Source: an uncultured Eubacteriales bacterium (GTDB lineage Bacteria > Bacillota > Clostridia > Eubacteriales > Anaerofustaceae). Taken from it: DNA of 17,158 bases. The notes below the pieces were generated by a model, which did not search any database, was not told the origin of the DNA, and was given only the letters and a program-made list of their open reading frames with translations. Made by a program: the position numbers and the translations under genes. The stretch's first letter is position 1. The number at the start of each line of letters is the position of its first letter. Shown one piece after another: positions 6,486-13,450 of the stretch. The stretch is from NCBI GenBank assembly GCA_902796565.1, contig CADBPP010000016.1, forward strand, positions 1 to 17,158. Reading direction: 5' to 3'.

Positions 6486-6818
6486 GATAAGCAAGCCGCT
6501 TGACCGCGCCCGGAAGGGTGAGGAAAGTCCGAGCTCCGCAGGGCAGGATGCCTGATAACGTCAGGCGGGGGTGACCCCAGGGAAAGTGCAACAGAAAGGA
6601 AACCGCCGGCTCAGGCCGGTAAGGATGAAAGGGCGAGGTAAGAGCTCACCGGCGGGCAGGCAACTGTCCGGCTGTGTAAACCCCATCCGGAGCAAGACTA
6701 AGAAAGGGCATGTATCGGCGGCCCGTCGAGCCCGTGGTAAGTCGCTTGATGCTGCCGGCGACGGCACGCACAGATAGATGGTCATTAAAACAGAACTCGG
6801 CTTATGAGCTTGCTTATC
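6486..6818 (+). ncRNA. rnpB: RNase P RNA, bacterial type A-like
   Basis: Catalytic RNA that trims the 5' leader of precursor tRNAs. Conserved core sequences are plain: GAGGAAAGTCC (6520-6530), GATGAAAGGGCGAGGTAAGAG starting near 6624 (given in part), the downstream GGCAACTGTCC block, and ACAGAACTCGGCTTA (6790-6804). Helix P1 is closed by exact complementarity between 6482-6496 and 6808-6822 (core GATAAGCAAGC with GCTTGCTTATC). The ends given follow the predicted start and the end of P1 and may be off by a few bases. The length near 333 fits. I see no classical terminator downstream; only AT-rich DNA follows before the nifJ ribosome-binding site. The A versus B type call is from general layout and is less certain. 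Confidence 0.95.
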
Positions 6819-6848
6819 ATTTGCAATCATATTATTTATTATTATTTT

Positions 6849-6865
6849 GGAGGTAGACCCAATTG
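6849..6865 (+). promoter_or_regulatory. Ribosome-binding site that fixes a TTG start for nifJ
   Basis: GGAGGT (6849-6854) lies eight bases before TTG (6863-6865). The first in-frame ATG (6881) is 26 bases from the site, too far. The TTG start also gives the expected N-terminus of the family. Confidence 0.85.
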
Positions 6866-9800
6866 GCTAAGACAAAGACAATGGACGGCAACTCGGCAGC
6901 CGCGCATGCAGCGTATGCGTTCACAGAGGTAGCTGCCATCTATCCCATCACACCGTCGTCACCGATGGCGGAGTATGTGGATGAGTGGTCGGCGAACGGA
7001 CTCAAGAATATTTTTGACAGAACAGTCAACGTTACCGAGATGCAGTCCGAGGGAGGTGCGGCGGGCGCGCTGCATGGTTCTCTTTCCGCAGGCGCACTGA
7101 CCACCACCTTCACCGCATCCCAGGGACTTCTTCTGATGATCCCGAACATGTACAAGATAGCAGGAGAGATGCTTCCCGCGGTGTTCCATGTTTCCGCCAG
7201 AGCCCTGGCGGGACACGCGCTGTCGATCTTCGGCGATCATTCCGACGTCATGGCTGCCCGTCAGACAGGCTTCGCGCTTCTGTGCTCCAACAGCGTGCAG
7301 GAAGTTATGGATCTCGGCGGTATAGCCCATCTCGCTGCGATAAAATCATCGATACCGTTCATGCACTTCTTCGACGGATTCAGGACCTCACATGAGATAC
7401 AGAAGGTCGAAGTCATAGATTATGATGTATACAGACGTCTGGTGGACTGGGACGCGATACAGCGTTTCAGAGACCGTTCCATGTCCCCCGACGCGCCCTA
7501 TACCAAGGGCACGGCACAGAACCCCGATATCTTCTTCCAGTCCAAGGAAGCTTCCAACAGGTTCTATGATGAGCTTCCCGATATAGTCAACGACTACATG
7601 GAGAAGATCTCCGCCGAGACCGGCCGCAGCTACAAGCCCTTCAATTACTATGGAGCCGAAGATGCCGAATACGTCGTGGTCGCCATGGGAAGCGTCTGTG
7701 ACGCCCTGGAGGAAGTGGTGGATTATCTCAACGCGAAGGGCGCCAAGACCGGTCTTCTGAAGGTCCATCTCTACCGTCCCTTCAGCGAGAAGTATTTCCG
7801 CGCCGTCCTTCCGAAGAGCGTGAAAAAGATCGCTGTCCTCGACCGCACCAAGGAGCCCGGAGCTGTGGGACAGCCCCTTTACCTGGATGTGAAGAGCCTC
7901 CTGTACAAGGACAAGGATCATCCCGAAGTCGTGGGAGGCATCTACGGCCTCGGTTCCAAGGATACCACGCCCACCATGCTCAAGGCTGTCTTCGACAACA
8001 TCATGGGCACAGATCCGAAGGATGACTTCACGGTGGGCATCGTGGACGACGTCACGTACAAGTCGCTGCCCATAGGCGAGAAGATCGATACGGTTCCCGA
8101 GGGCACGATAAGCTGCATGTTCTGGGGCCTCGGTTCCGACGGTACCGTCGGCGCCAACAAGAACGCCATCAAGATCATCGGCGACAACACCGACATGTAT
8201 GCCCAGGGATACTTCTCCTATGACTCTAAGAAGTCAGGAGGAGTCACCATCTCCCACCTGAGATTCGGAAAACATCCCATCACCAGCACATATCTCATCG
8301 ACAGCGCAGACTTCGTATCCTGCTCCACCCAGAGTTACGTCACCCAGTACGACATGACCCGTTCTCTGAAGGATGGAGGAGTGTTCCTTCTGAACACCAC
8401 ATGGAACGACGCCGAGCTCGAAGAGCACCTGCCCGCTTCCATGAAGAGGGCCCTCGCGGCGAAGAAGGCGAACTTCTATACCATCAACGCCACCCACGTC
8501 GGTAAGGAGACGGGCCTCGGCAGAAGGATCAACATGGTCATGCAGAGCGCGTTCTTCTATCTCTCCAAAGTCATCGAGTATGACAAGGCCGAGGAGCTCA
8601 TGAAGAAGGATGTCGTCAAGAGCTACGGCAAGAAGGGCGAGAACGTGGTCAACATGAACTACAGGGCCATCGACATGGCTGTATCCTCCCTGAGGAAGGT
8701 GGAGATACCCGCTTCCTGGGCCGACGCGAAGGACGAGGCAGTCAAGGCAGAGAAGAAGGTCCCGGAATTCATCGAGAAGATCCTCAGACCCATGAACGCC
8801 CAGGCCGGAGACGACCTGCCGGTATCCGCCTTCGTGGGATATGAGACGGGAGTGTTCCCCGCAGGCACCGCCCAGTATGAGAAGCGCTGCATAGCGGACG
8901 ACGTTCCCGAGTGGCAGCCTGACAAGTGCATACAGTGCAACCGCTGCTCATTCGTATGTCCCCATGCCGCGATCCGTCCGGTCCTGGTGACTCCCGCTGA
9001 GGCGGCCGCCGCTCCCGAAGGATTCGTGACCATCGATCCCTCCGGAAAGGGATTCGGCGAGATGAAGTACCGTATCCAGGTGTCTCCCATGGACTGCACC
9101 GGCTGCGGAAGCTGCGCCAACGTGTGCCCCGCCAAGGAGAAGGCCCTGGTCATGAAGAACGTGGACGAGATGATGAAGGAAGCCCCGAACTGGGATTACA
9201 TGACGACCCTTCGGACCAAGCAGCCCGAGGACAACAACGTCTATTCCGTCAAGGGCAGTCAGTTCGTCAAGCCTCTGCTGGAATTCTCCGGCGCCTGCGC
9301 GGGCTGCGGAGAGACCCCCTACGCGAAGCTTCTGACACAGCTCTACGGTGACCGTATGTACATCGCCAACGCCACCGGATGCTCATCCATCTGGGGAGCG
9401 TCAGCACCCAGCACCCCCTATACCGTCAACGACGAGGGCAAGGGACCCGCATGGGCGAACTCCCTGTTTGAGGACAATGCCGAGTACGGTCTCGGAATGG
9501 CTCTGGCCGTAAAGGCCATCAGGCAGTCCGTGGCGGAGAAGCTGGATGTCATCTCAGCCGCCGGAAGCGATGAACTGAAAGCGGCATGCGAGCTCTGGAA
9601 GAAAGAGATGAACGATGCCGAGGGCTCGAAAGCTGCTTCCGAGAAGCTGGTAGCGCTCCTCGAGGGAGCCGGGCTCACAGGTGACGCGGCAGACGCGGCA
9701 GCCTTCGTGCTGGAGAACCGCAGGCAGCTCACCAAGAAGAGCTTCTGGATCCTCGGAGGAGACGGCTGGTCCTACGATATAGGATACGGCGGACTCGACC

Positions 9801-10384
9801 ACGTTCTGGCATCCGCCGAGGACGTGAACGTCCTGGTGTTCGATACCGAGGTCTACTCGAACACCGGAGGACAGTCCTCCAAGGCCACTCCCACCGCTGC
9901 GGTAGCCAAGTTCGCCGCCCAGGGCAAGAAGGTCAAGAAGAAGGATCTCGGAGCCATGGCCATGGCATACGGTTACGTATATGTGGCCCAGGTAGCCATG
10001 GGCGCCGATTACAACCAGGTGCTCAAGGCCTTCAAGGAGGCGGAGAGCTATCACGGACCTTCACTGGTCATCTGCTACGCGCCCTGCATCAACCACGGCA
10101 TCAAGGCCGGCATGAGCAAGGCCATGGACCAGGAGAAGAACGCCGTCGCTTCCGGTTACTGGCATCTGTACAGGTATGATCCGCGTCTTGCGGCGGAAGG
10201 AAAGAACCCCTTCACCCTGGACAGCAAGGAACCCACCGAGAGCTTCCGCGACTTCATCATGAGCGAGAACCGCTACACCTCCCTGAAGGTGACGTTCCCC
10301 GACATCGCCGAGGAACTGTTCGTCCGTACCGAGGAGGACGCGAAGGCCCGTTACGAGAAGTACAAGGCTCTGGCCGGAAAGTAA
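6863..10384 (+). CDS. nifJ: Pyruvate:ferredoxin (flavodoxin) oxidoreductase, single-chain
   Basis: Oxidatively decarboxylates pyruvate to acetyl-CoA and CO2 and passes electrons to ferredoxin or flavodoxin; a central enzyme of anaerobic fermentation. The 1173 residues match the one-chain homodimeric type. Domain order: pyruvate/TPP domain I with YPITPSSPMAE (27-37), the gamma-type domain around 425-610, two ferredoxin clusters (C689, C692, C695, C699 and C745, C748, C751, C755), and the C-terminal TPP domain with ACAGCGETPY (811-820), C840 and C1074 for the proximal cluster, GGDGWSYDIGYGG (965-977) and DTEVYSNTGGQSS (994-1006). Translation starts at TTG. Codons lean to C-ending Ile/Val and CGT/CGC Arg, unlike neighbours that use ATA and AGG more, which suggests high expression. 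It lies 45 bases after rnpB; no strong own promoter is evident. Used in PFOR context, the symbol nifJ does not imply nitrogen fixation. Confidence 0.97.
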   Translation: MAKTKTMDGNSAAAHAAYAFTEVAAIYPITPSSPMAEYVDEWSANGLKNIFDRTVNVTEMQSEGGAAGALHGSLSAGALTTTFTASQGLLLMIPNMYKIAGEMLPAVFHVSARALAGHALSIFGDHSDVMAARQTGFALLCSNSVQEVMDLGGIAHLAAIKSSIPFMHFFDGFRTSHEIQKVEVIDYDVYRRLVDWDAIQRFRDRSMSPDAPYTKGTAQNPDIFFQSKEASNRFYDELPDIVNDYMEKISAETGRSYKPFNYYGAEDAEYVVVAMGSVCDALEEVVDYLNAKGAKTGLLKVHLYRPFSEKYFRAVLPKSVKKIAVLDRTKEPGAVGQPLYLDVKSLLYKDKDHPEVVGGIYGLGSKDTTPTMLKAVFDNIMGTDPKDDFTVGIVDDVTYKSLPIGEKIDTVPEGTISCMFWGLGSDGTVGANKNAIKIIGDNTDMYAQGYFSYDSKKSGGVTISHLRFGKHPITSTYLIDSADFVSCSTQSYVTQYDMTRSLKDGGVFLLNTTWNDAELEEHLPASMKRALAAKKANFYTINATHVGKETGLGRRINMVMQSAFFYLSKVIEYDKAEELMKKDVVKSYGKKGENVVNMNYRAIDMAVSSLRKVEIPASWADAKDEAVKAEKKVPEFIEKILRPMNAQAGDDLPVSAFVGYETGVFPAGTAQYEKRCIADDVPEWQPDKCIQCNRCSFVCPHAAIRPVLVTPAEAAAAPEGFVTIDPSGKGFGEMKYRIQVSPMDCTGCGSCANVCPAKEKALVMKNVDEMMKEAPNWDYMTTLRTKQPEDNNVYSVKGSQFVKPLLEFSGACAGCGETPYAKLLTQLYGDRMYIANATGCSSIWGASAPSTPYTVNDEGKGPAWANSLFEDNAEYGLGMALAVKAIRQSVAEKLDVISAAGSDELKAACELWKKEMNDAEGSKAASEKLVALLEGAGLTGDAADAAAFVLENRRQLTKKSFWILGGDGWSYDIGYGGLDHVLASAEDVNVLVFDTEVYSNTGGQSSKATPTAAVAKFAAQGKKVKKKDLGAMAMAYGYVYVAQVAMGADYNQVLKAFKEAESYHGPSLVICYAPCINHGIKAGMSKAMDQEKNAVASGYWHLYRYDPRLAAEGKNPFTLDSKEPTESFRDFIMSENRYTSLKVTFPDIAEELFVRTEEDAKARYEKYKALAGK

Positions 10385-10410
10385 ACCGGGAAAAAATAAC
10401 ATAAACTTCT

Positions 10411-10440
10411 TCACCGGGCGGGAGATGTCCCGCCCGGTGA
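10411..10440 (+). terminator. Strong 13-bp hairpin after nifJ, weak T tract
   Basis: TCACCGGGCGGGA (10411-10423) pairs exactly with TCCCGCCCGGTGA (10428-10440) around loop GATG. Only three T residues follow, so termination may be partial; the hairpin could instead protect the 3' end of the nifJ mRNA. The lipoprotein gene starts 23 bases later without a visible promoter of its own. Confidence 0.65.
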
Positions 10441-10463
10441 TTTGAGAAAGAAAAGGAAAAGCT

Positions 10464-10997
10464 ATGAAAAGAACCATTGCCTGGGCGCTGTGCGCCATAC
10501 TGTTTCTGACCCTGTGTTCATGCGGGGCGAAGGAGGAGAAGGATCCCATGGAGGGCTATTACGGCCGCTATGAACTCACAGCCCTGGAAAGCAGCGCGGA
10601 AGCCCTGACCGAAGAGGTGCTTGCCCGCTCTCTGGAGGTCATGAACTCCAGGGGAGACGGTCCCGTATGCCTGGTGTGGAGCGCTTCGGGGATAAGCTTC
10701 TCGGGGCTCGGCGCCGGTACGGACAGCGCATCAATTGACCTGGAAACGGGCATCTTCACCGTGAGCGAGGAGGAGTCCTATCCCATCGCGATCAGGGAGG
10801 ACGGCGCCATCGTCATCAGCGTGGATCAGGGGGATGAGAATCCTTTCGACATGATCTTCGTTAAGACTGAGGAGGGTACTCAGCCCGCCGGCGGGACGGA
10901 GCAGACACAGGACCCGGAGCCCACCTCCACCGAGGAAACGCCGGGTGCGGAGGATGACACACAAACGGAGGGATCCGATGAGGAGCCCGAGGACTAA
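10464..10997 (+). CDS. Putative lipoprotein with acidic C-terminal tail
   Basis: Unrecognised 177-residue protein. The N-terminus has two basic residues, a hydrophobic stretch (5-17) and a lipobox LCSC with C20 as the predicted lipidated cysteine, so it is probably anchored outside the membrane. Residues about 30-135 form a small domain with alternating hydrophobic residues and repeated acidic turns (for example SIDLETGIFTV, AIREDGAIVISV), which looks like beta-strands. The last 40 residues are rich in E, D, T, P and G and likely disordered. AAAGGA lies upstream of the ATG at normal spacing. It lies between a hairpin after nifJ and a terminator, so low-level read-through from nifJ is the likely source of transcript. 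Similar small lipoproteins of unknown role are frequent in Clostridia. Confidence 0.75.
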   Translation: MKRTIAWALCAILFLTLCSCGAKEEKDPMEGYYGRYELTALESSAEALTEEVLARSLEVMNSRGDGPVCLVWSASGISFSGLGAGTDSASIDLETGIFTVSEEESYPIAIREDGAIVISVDQGDENPFDMIFVKTEEGTQPAGGTEQTQDPEPTSTEETPGAEDDTQTEGSDEEPED

Positions 10998-11005
10998 AGG
11001 ATGAC

Positions 11006-11042
11006 AGGGCAGCGTTTCCCCGTGGGGAATATGCCCTTTTTT
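11006..11042 (+). terminator. Terminator or attenuator between the lipoprotein gene and the GH32 gene
   Basis: Outer stem AGGGCA/TGCCCT (11006-11011 with 11032-11037) enclosing TTCCC/GGGAA (about 11016-11029), followed by six T residues (11037-11042). It begins nine bases after the lipoprotein stop and ends 21 bases before the GH32 start codon. Confidence 0.8.
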
Positions 11043-11063
11043 GATTTTTCAGAGGGTTAAGGA

Positions 11064-12518
11064 ATGGACGAAAGGAAAATGATGATCCCGGTGAGGAAGG
11101 ATGACCCCTTCCGCCCCGTATACCACGCTTCGGTCCCTTCGGGATGGGGGAACGATCCCAACGGCCTGTGCTTTTTCAGGGGAGCCTTCCACATGTTCTA
11201 TCAGTACAATCCGTATGATACCGTATGGGGCCCCATGCACTGGGGACACATGGCGAGCACCGACCTGATCCACTGGGAGGATCTGCCCGTAGCCCTGTTC
11301 CCGGACATGCCCTTCGATCGGGGTGCGGGATGCTTTTCCGGAAGCGCACTGGTCTTTGATGGGAGGCTTTATGTGATATATACCGGGGTCGGCGAGGACG
11401 GCTCCCAGCAGCAGTGCATGGCCTGTTCCTCCGACGGGATAACGTTCGTGAAGTACGATGAGCCGGTGATCGGTTCGGACATGCTGCCGGAGGGCGCACC
11501 TCGGGACGATTTCAGAGATCCGAAGCTGTTTTTCCGGGACGGAGCCTTCCGGTGTCTGGTGGGCACCAGGATCGGGGAAAAGGGGAACATCGCGCTGTAC
11601 CGTTCAGAAGATCTGAAAAGCTTTTCCCTTACAGGAATGCTCTTCCCCGAGGACGGCTGCGGGATCCCCATGGAGGGCATCTGCGAATGCCCTGACATCC
11701 ACGCCTTCAGCGGTGAGGACCTTCTGATCTTTTCGCCCCAGCGTACATACTCTTCCGGTGACAGGTTCCAGAATCCCCAGTCCACCGTATACATGAGCGG
11801 GAAGCTGGATCTTTGTACGGGACGCTTCTGCGCTTCCCGCTGGGATGAGATCGACTCGGGAAGCGACTTCTACGCGGCTCAGGCAGCTGATCTTCCCGAC
11901 GGAAGATGCGTCATGTTCGCATGGAAGGAGATGTGGGGCCGCACCATGCCCACATCGGCCCGGGGCTGGGCGGGAAGCTACATCCTGCCCAGGGAGCTGA
12001 CCGTCGAAGGAGGCAGACTGATCCAGTCTCCGGCAGGGGAGGCAGCGGAGAGTTTCGAAAGGATGGCGGATTTTTCTGATATCCCGATACCTGAAGGCGT
12101 TTCCGTCTCCCCGGAAGGGGTGAGGGGGAATGTGATGCGTCTGCGGGTCTCTCTGGCGCCAGGGGAGTGTTCGGCATGCGGCATAAGGCTTCTGGTCTCG
12201 GGGAAGGATCATGTGGCTGTGTATTATGATGTCCGAAAGAAGATCCTTTTCTCTGAGCGCGGATCCATGGGGACGCTGATCGAGGGAAATGACGAGGACA
12301 CCTGTGTGAGGAGGTCCCCCGCGGGGCTGAAAAACGGGGTGCTGGAACTGGATATTTTCCTGGACCGCGGCAGTATGGAGATATTCATAAACGGGGGGGA
12401 AAGGACCCTGACCATGAACGTGTATCCCCGGGACAGCTCTTCCGACGGCATCGAGTTCTTCTCAGTCGGAGGGGATGCCTCGATACGCTCCCTTGAAATG
12501 TACCTGCCCCGCGGATGA
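11064..12518 (+). CDS. GH32 glycoside hydrolase (sucrose-6-phosphate hydrolase / beta-fructofuranosidase)
   Basis: Cleaves terminal beta-fructosyl bonds in sucrose, sucrose-6-phosphate or short fructans. 484 residues, normal for bacterial GH32. Five-blade propeller motifs: GWGNDPNG (27-34) with nucleophile D31, FRDPK (150-154) with transition-state D152, and ECPD (208-211) with acid/base E208; QYNP and WGHM are also in place. The C-terminal part (about 330-484) is the usual beta-sandwich, with DRGSMEIFING near 443-453. No signal peptide, so it acts in the cytoplasm. No sugar PTS, permease, fructokinase or regulator lies next to it, so the true substrate cannot be read from context; scrB, sacA or a fructanase label would be a guess. 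GAGGG lies about seven bases before the ATG. The tryptophan of the usual WMNDPNG is kept, Met is Gly. Confidence 0.93.
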   Translation: MDERKMMIPVRKDDPFRPVYHASVPSGWGNDPNGLCFFRGAFHMFYQYNPYDTVWGPMHWGHMASTDLIHWEDLPVALFPDMPFDRGAGCFSGSALVFDGRLYVIYTGVGEDGSQQQCMACSSDGITFVKYDEPVIGSDMLPEGAPRDDFRDPKLFFRDGAFRCLVGTRIGEKGNIALYRSEDLKSFSLTGMLFPEDGCGIPMEGICECPDIHAFSGEDLLIFSPQRTYSSGDRFQNPQSTVYMSGKLDLCTGRFCASRWDEIDSGSDFYAAQAADLPDGRCVMFAWKEMWGRTMPTSARGWAGSYILPRELTVEGGRLIQSPAGEAAESFERMADFSDIPIPEGVSVSPEGVRGNVMRLRVSLAPGECSACGIRLLVSGKDHVAVYYDVRKKILFSERGSMGTLIEGNDEDTCVRRSPAGLKNGVLELDIFLDRGSMEIFINGGERTLTMNVYPRDSSSDGIEFFSVGGDASIRSLEMYLPRG

Positions 12519-12541
12519 GCTTTTCAAAACGGAACACACAC

Positions 12542-12572
12542 AAAAAGGCGTCCGGCAGAAGCCGGACGCCTT
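12542..12572 (-). terminator. Rho-independent terminator between convergent genes
   Basis: AAGGCGTCCGGC (12545-12556) pairs exactly with GCCGGACGCCTT (12561-12572), loop of four bases. On the minus strand it is followed by five T residues (12546-12542), so it mainly ends the ferredoxin-type gene. On the plus strand only TT then AAATG follows, so it would stop GH32 transcripts less well, though the stem is strong. Confidence 0.88.
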
Positions 12573-12601
12573 AAATGTCGTACAGAGACGCTTGCAGCGA
12601 A

Positions 12602-12997
12602 CTATTTGTTCTCGATGGCGAGGATCTCCATGGGGCATGCCTTTACGCAGATGCCGCAGGCGATGCACTTTGTGGTGTACTCGGTATCGGGAGCCTTGAC
12701 CATGGTCTGGGTGGGGCAGATGTCGACGCACTTGCCGCAGCCTACGCACTTTTTCTTATCGATCATGTAAACGCCGGTCTTCTCGTTCTGCTTGATGGCG
12801 TCATGTTCGCATACTTCCATGCACTTTCCGCACTGGATGCAGGTGAAGGGCTTGATGGTCTTGCCGTCCTTCTTGGTGCCGATCCTGATGGCGCCGAGGG
12901 TGACATCGAACTTCTTGTAGTAGGCTTCCGAGCAGGCGGAGGCACAGGCCAGACATGCCATGCACTTGGAGGCGTCAGTAACAACTAATTTCTTCAT
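12602..12997 (-). CDS. Ferredoxin-type protein with four [4Fe-4S] cluster motifs
   Basis: Electron-transfer protein of 131 residues with 16 cysteines in four C-x2-C-x2-C-x3-C motifs: C12/15/18/22, C53/56/59/63, C84/87/90/94 and C111/114/117/121; the last two are followed by proline as in bacterial ferredoxins. All cysteines belong to motifs. This pattern is that of the DmsB/HycB/CooF-like polyferredoxin subunits, which usually serve a catalytic partner (hydrogenase, formate or CO dehydrogenase, aldehyde oxidoreductase). No such partner is adjacent; the gene stands alone between its own promoter and terminator. The ATG at 12997 has AGGAGAT six bases upstream. PFOR encoded on the other side of GH32 could be an electron donor, but that is inference. 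Confidence 0.9.
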   Translation of the reverse strand: MKKLVVTDASKCMACLACASACSEAYYKKFDVTLGAIRIGTKKDGKTIKPFTCIQCGKCMEVCEHDAIKQNEKTGVYMIDKKKCVGCGKCVDICPTQTMVKAPDTEYTTKCIACGICVKACPMEILAIENK

Positions 12998-13032
12998 TTT
13001 GATCTCCTGGATAGGGTTATTTTACTGACTAT

Positions 13033-13061
13033 ATTATAGCAAAAACCTGAAACCAACTCAA
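13033..13061 (-). promoter_or_regulatory. Sigma-70/SigA promoter for the four-cluster ferredoxin gene
   Basis: On the minus strand TTGAGT (13061-13056), 17-base spacer and a perfect TATAAT (13038-13033). Transcription would begin near 13026, about 29 bases before the start codon. Confidence 0.85.
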
Positions 13062-13161
13062 AGGAATTACGGCTTTGGCATGCTCCATTTCCCCGGGATC
13101 CTTCCTTTATCCGCCCCTTTGGGCCCTTCAGGCTCCCATGAATTGATCGAGTGTGTTTCAG

Positions 13162-13201
13162 TTCAATTTCATATGTTAAGATTAACATATCAGAAATTGA
13201 A
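13162..13201. repeat. Long AT-rich imperfect palindrome
   Basis: TTCAATTTC (13162-13170) plus ATATGTTAA (13171-13179) pair with TTAACATAT (13182-13190) plus GAAATTGAA (13193-13201); the centre is two bases and a CA is unpaired on the right. Eighteen base pairs in 40 bases. It may be an operator or a hairpin in an RNA. The inner ATGTTAA also occurs at 13392-13398, at the predicted transcript start of oppA. Confidence 0.85.
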
Positions 13202-13206
13202 TAATA

Positions 13207-13239
13207 CCGGCATAGGGATGAAATTGATCCCTGTTCCGG
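13207..13239. repeat. Hairpin within the structured block
   Basis: CCGG (13207-13210) and AGGGAT (13214-13219) pair with ATCCCT (13227-13232) and CCGG (13236-13239); the loop is GAAATTG. The intervening CAT and GTT can add two weak pairs. Confidence 0.7.
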
Positions 13240-13242
13240 AGA

Positions 13243-13303
13243 GCGCCCTTCCGTGGCGAGGTGATGCTCATGCCCGCAGGAAGGAGCGTCCCGCCCGGGC
13301 GGG
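13243..13303. repeat. GC-rich compound hairpin and adjoining 14-base palindrome
   Basis: 13243-13252 pairs with 13279-13289 (ten pairs, one bulged A, one G-T wobble). Inside it, 13255-13260 pairs with 13267-13274 around loop GTGATG. Directly after comes the perfect palindrome CCCGCCCGGGCGGG (13290-13303). These local folds exclude part of the long-range pairing of the block. Confidence 0.65.
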
Positions 13304-13355
13304 GGATCCAGCGGGGAAAAACATTTGATAAAAAGGCTTAAAACCTCCATGAATC

Positions 13356-13384
13356 TTGACAAACCGCATTTAATAAAGTACTAT
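13356..13384 (+). promoter_or_regulatory. Sigma-70/SigA promoter of the oppABC operon
   Basis: Perfect TTGACA (13356-13361), 17-base spacer, TACTAT (13379-13384). The expected start near 13391 gives an AT-rich leader of about 60 bases ending in GGAGG (13440-13444). The structured block lies upstream of this promoter and so is not part of its transcript. Confidence 0.85.
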
Positions 13385-13450
13385 TGTCTAAATGTTAATT
13401 AAATTAATTGATTGGCATTAAAAACTATTTTAAATTCGTGGAGGAAAATG

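Larger units (their letters stand above)
13088..13319. other. Structured intergenic block, candidate non-coding RNA
   Basis: No credible gene lies between the two promoters at 13061 and 13356. The block has GC-rich ends that can pair over a long distance: 13088-13095 with 13312-13319, 13096-13101 (GGATCC) with 13304-13309, 13111-13116 with 13297-13302, 13121-13124 with 13293-13296, and 13125-13129 with 13280-13284. Together these form a rod closed by the ends. The centre is AT-rich and has its own hairpins (listed separately). Some right-arm bases can also form local hairpins, so two folds compete. I see no riboswitch core that I know, and no convincing promoter at either end, so strand is open. 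A decayed palindromic element is the main alternative. Confidence 0.45.

Noticed and set aside
13230..13315. A known riboswitch (fluoride, ZTP, guanidine, T-box, cobalamin) or SRP RNA upstream of oppA
   Set aside because: None of the conserved cores could be found, and the block precedes the clear oppA promoter, so it would not be in that mRNA.
13088..13319. A miniature transposable element (terminal inverted repeats near GGATCC)
   Set aside because: No convincing flanking target duplication is seen and only one copy is in the window; kept as an alternative that a genome search could revive.
13080..13328. An 82-codon plus-strand frame, and a minus-strand frame at 12994-13362, in the structured block
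   Set aside because: Neither has a ribosome-binding site or a plausible protein composition, and both run across inverted repeats and promoters.
13412..13450. TTG at 13412 as the start of oppA
   Set aside because: It would precede the GGAGG site and add residues before a complete lipoprotein signal peptide.
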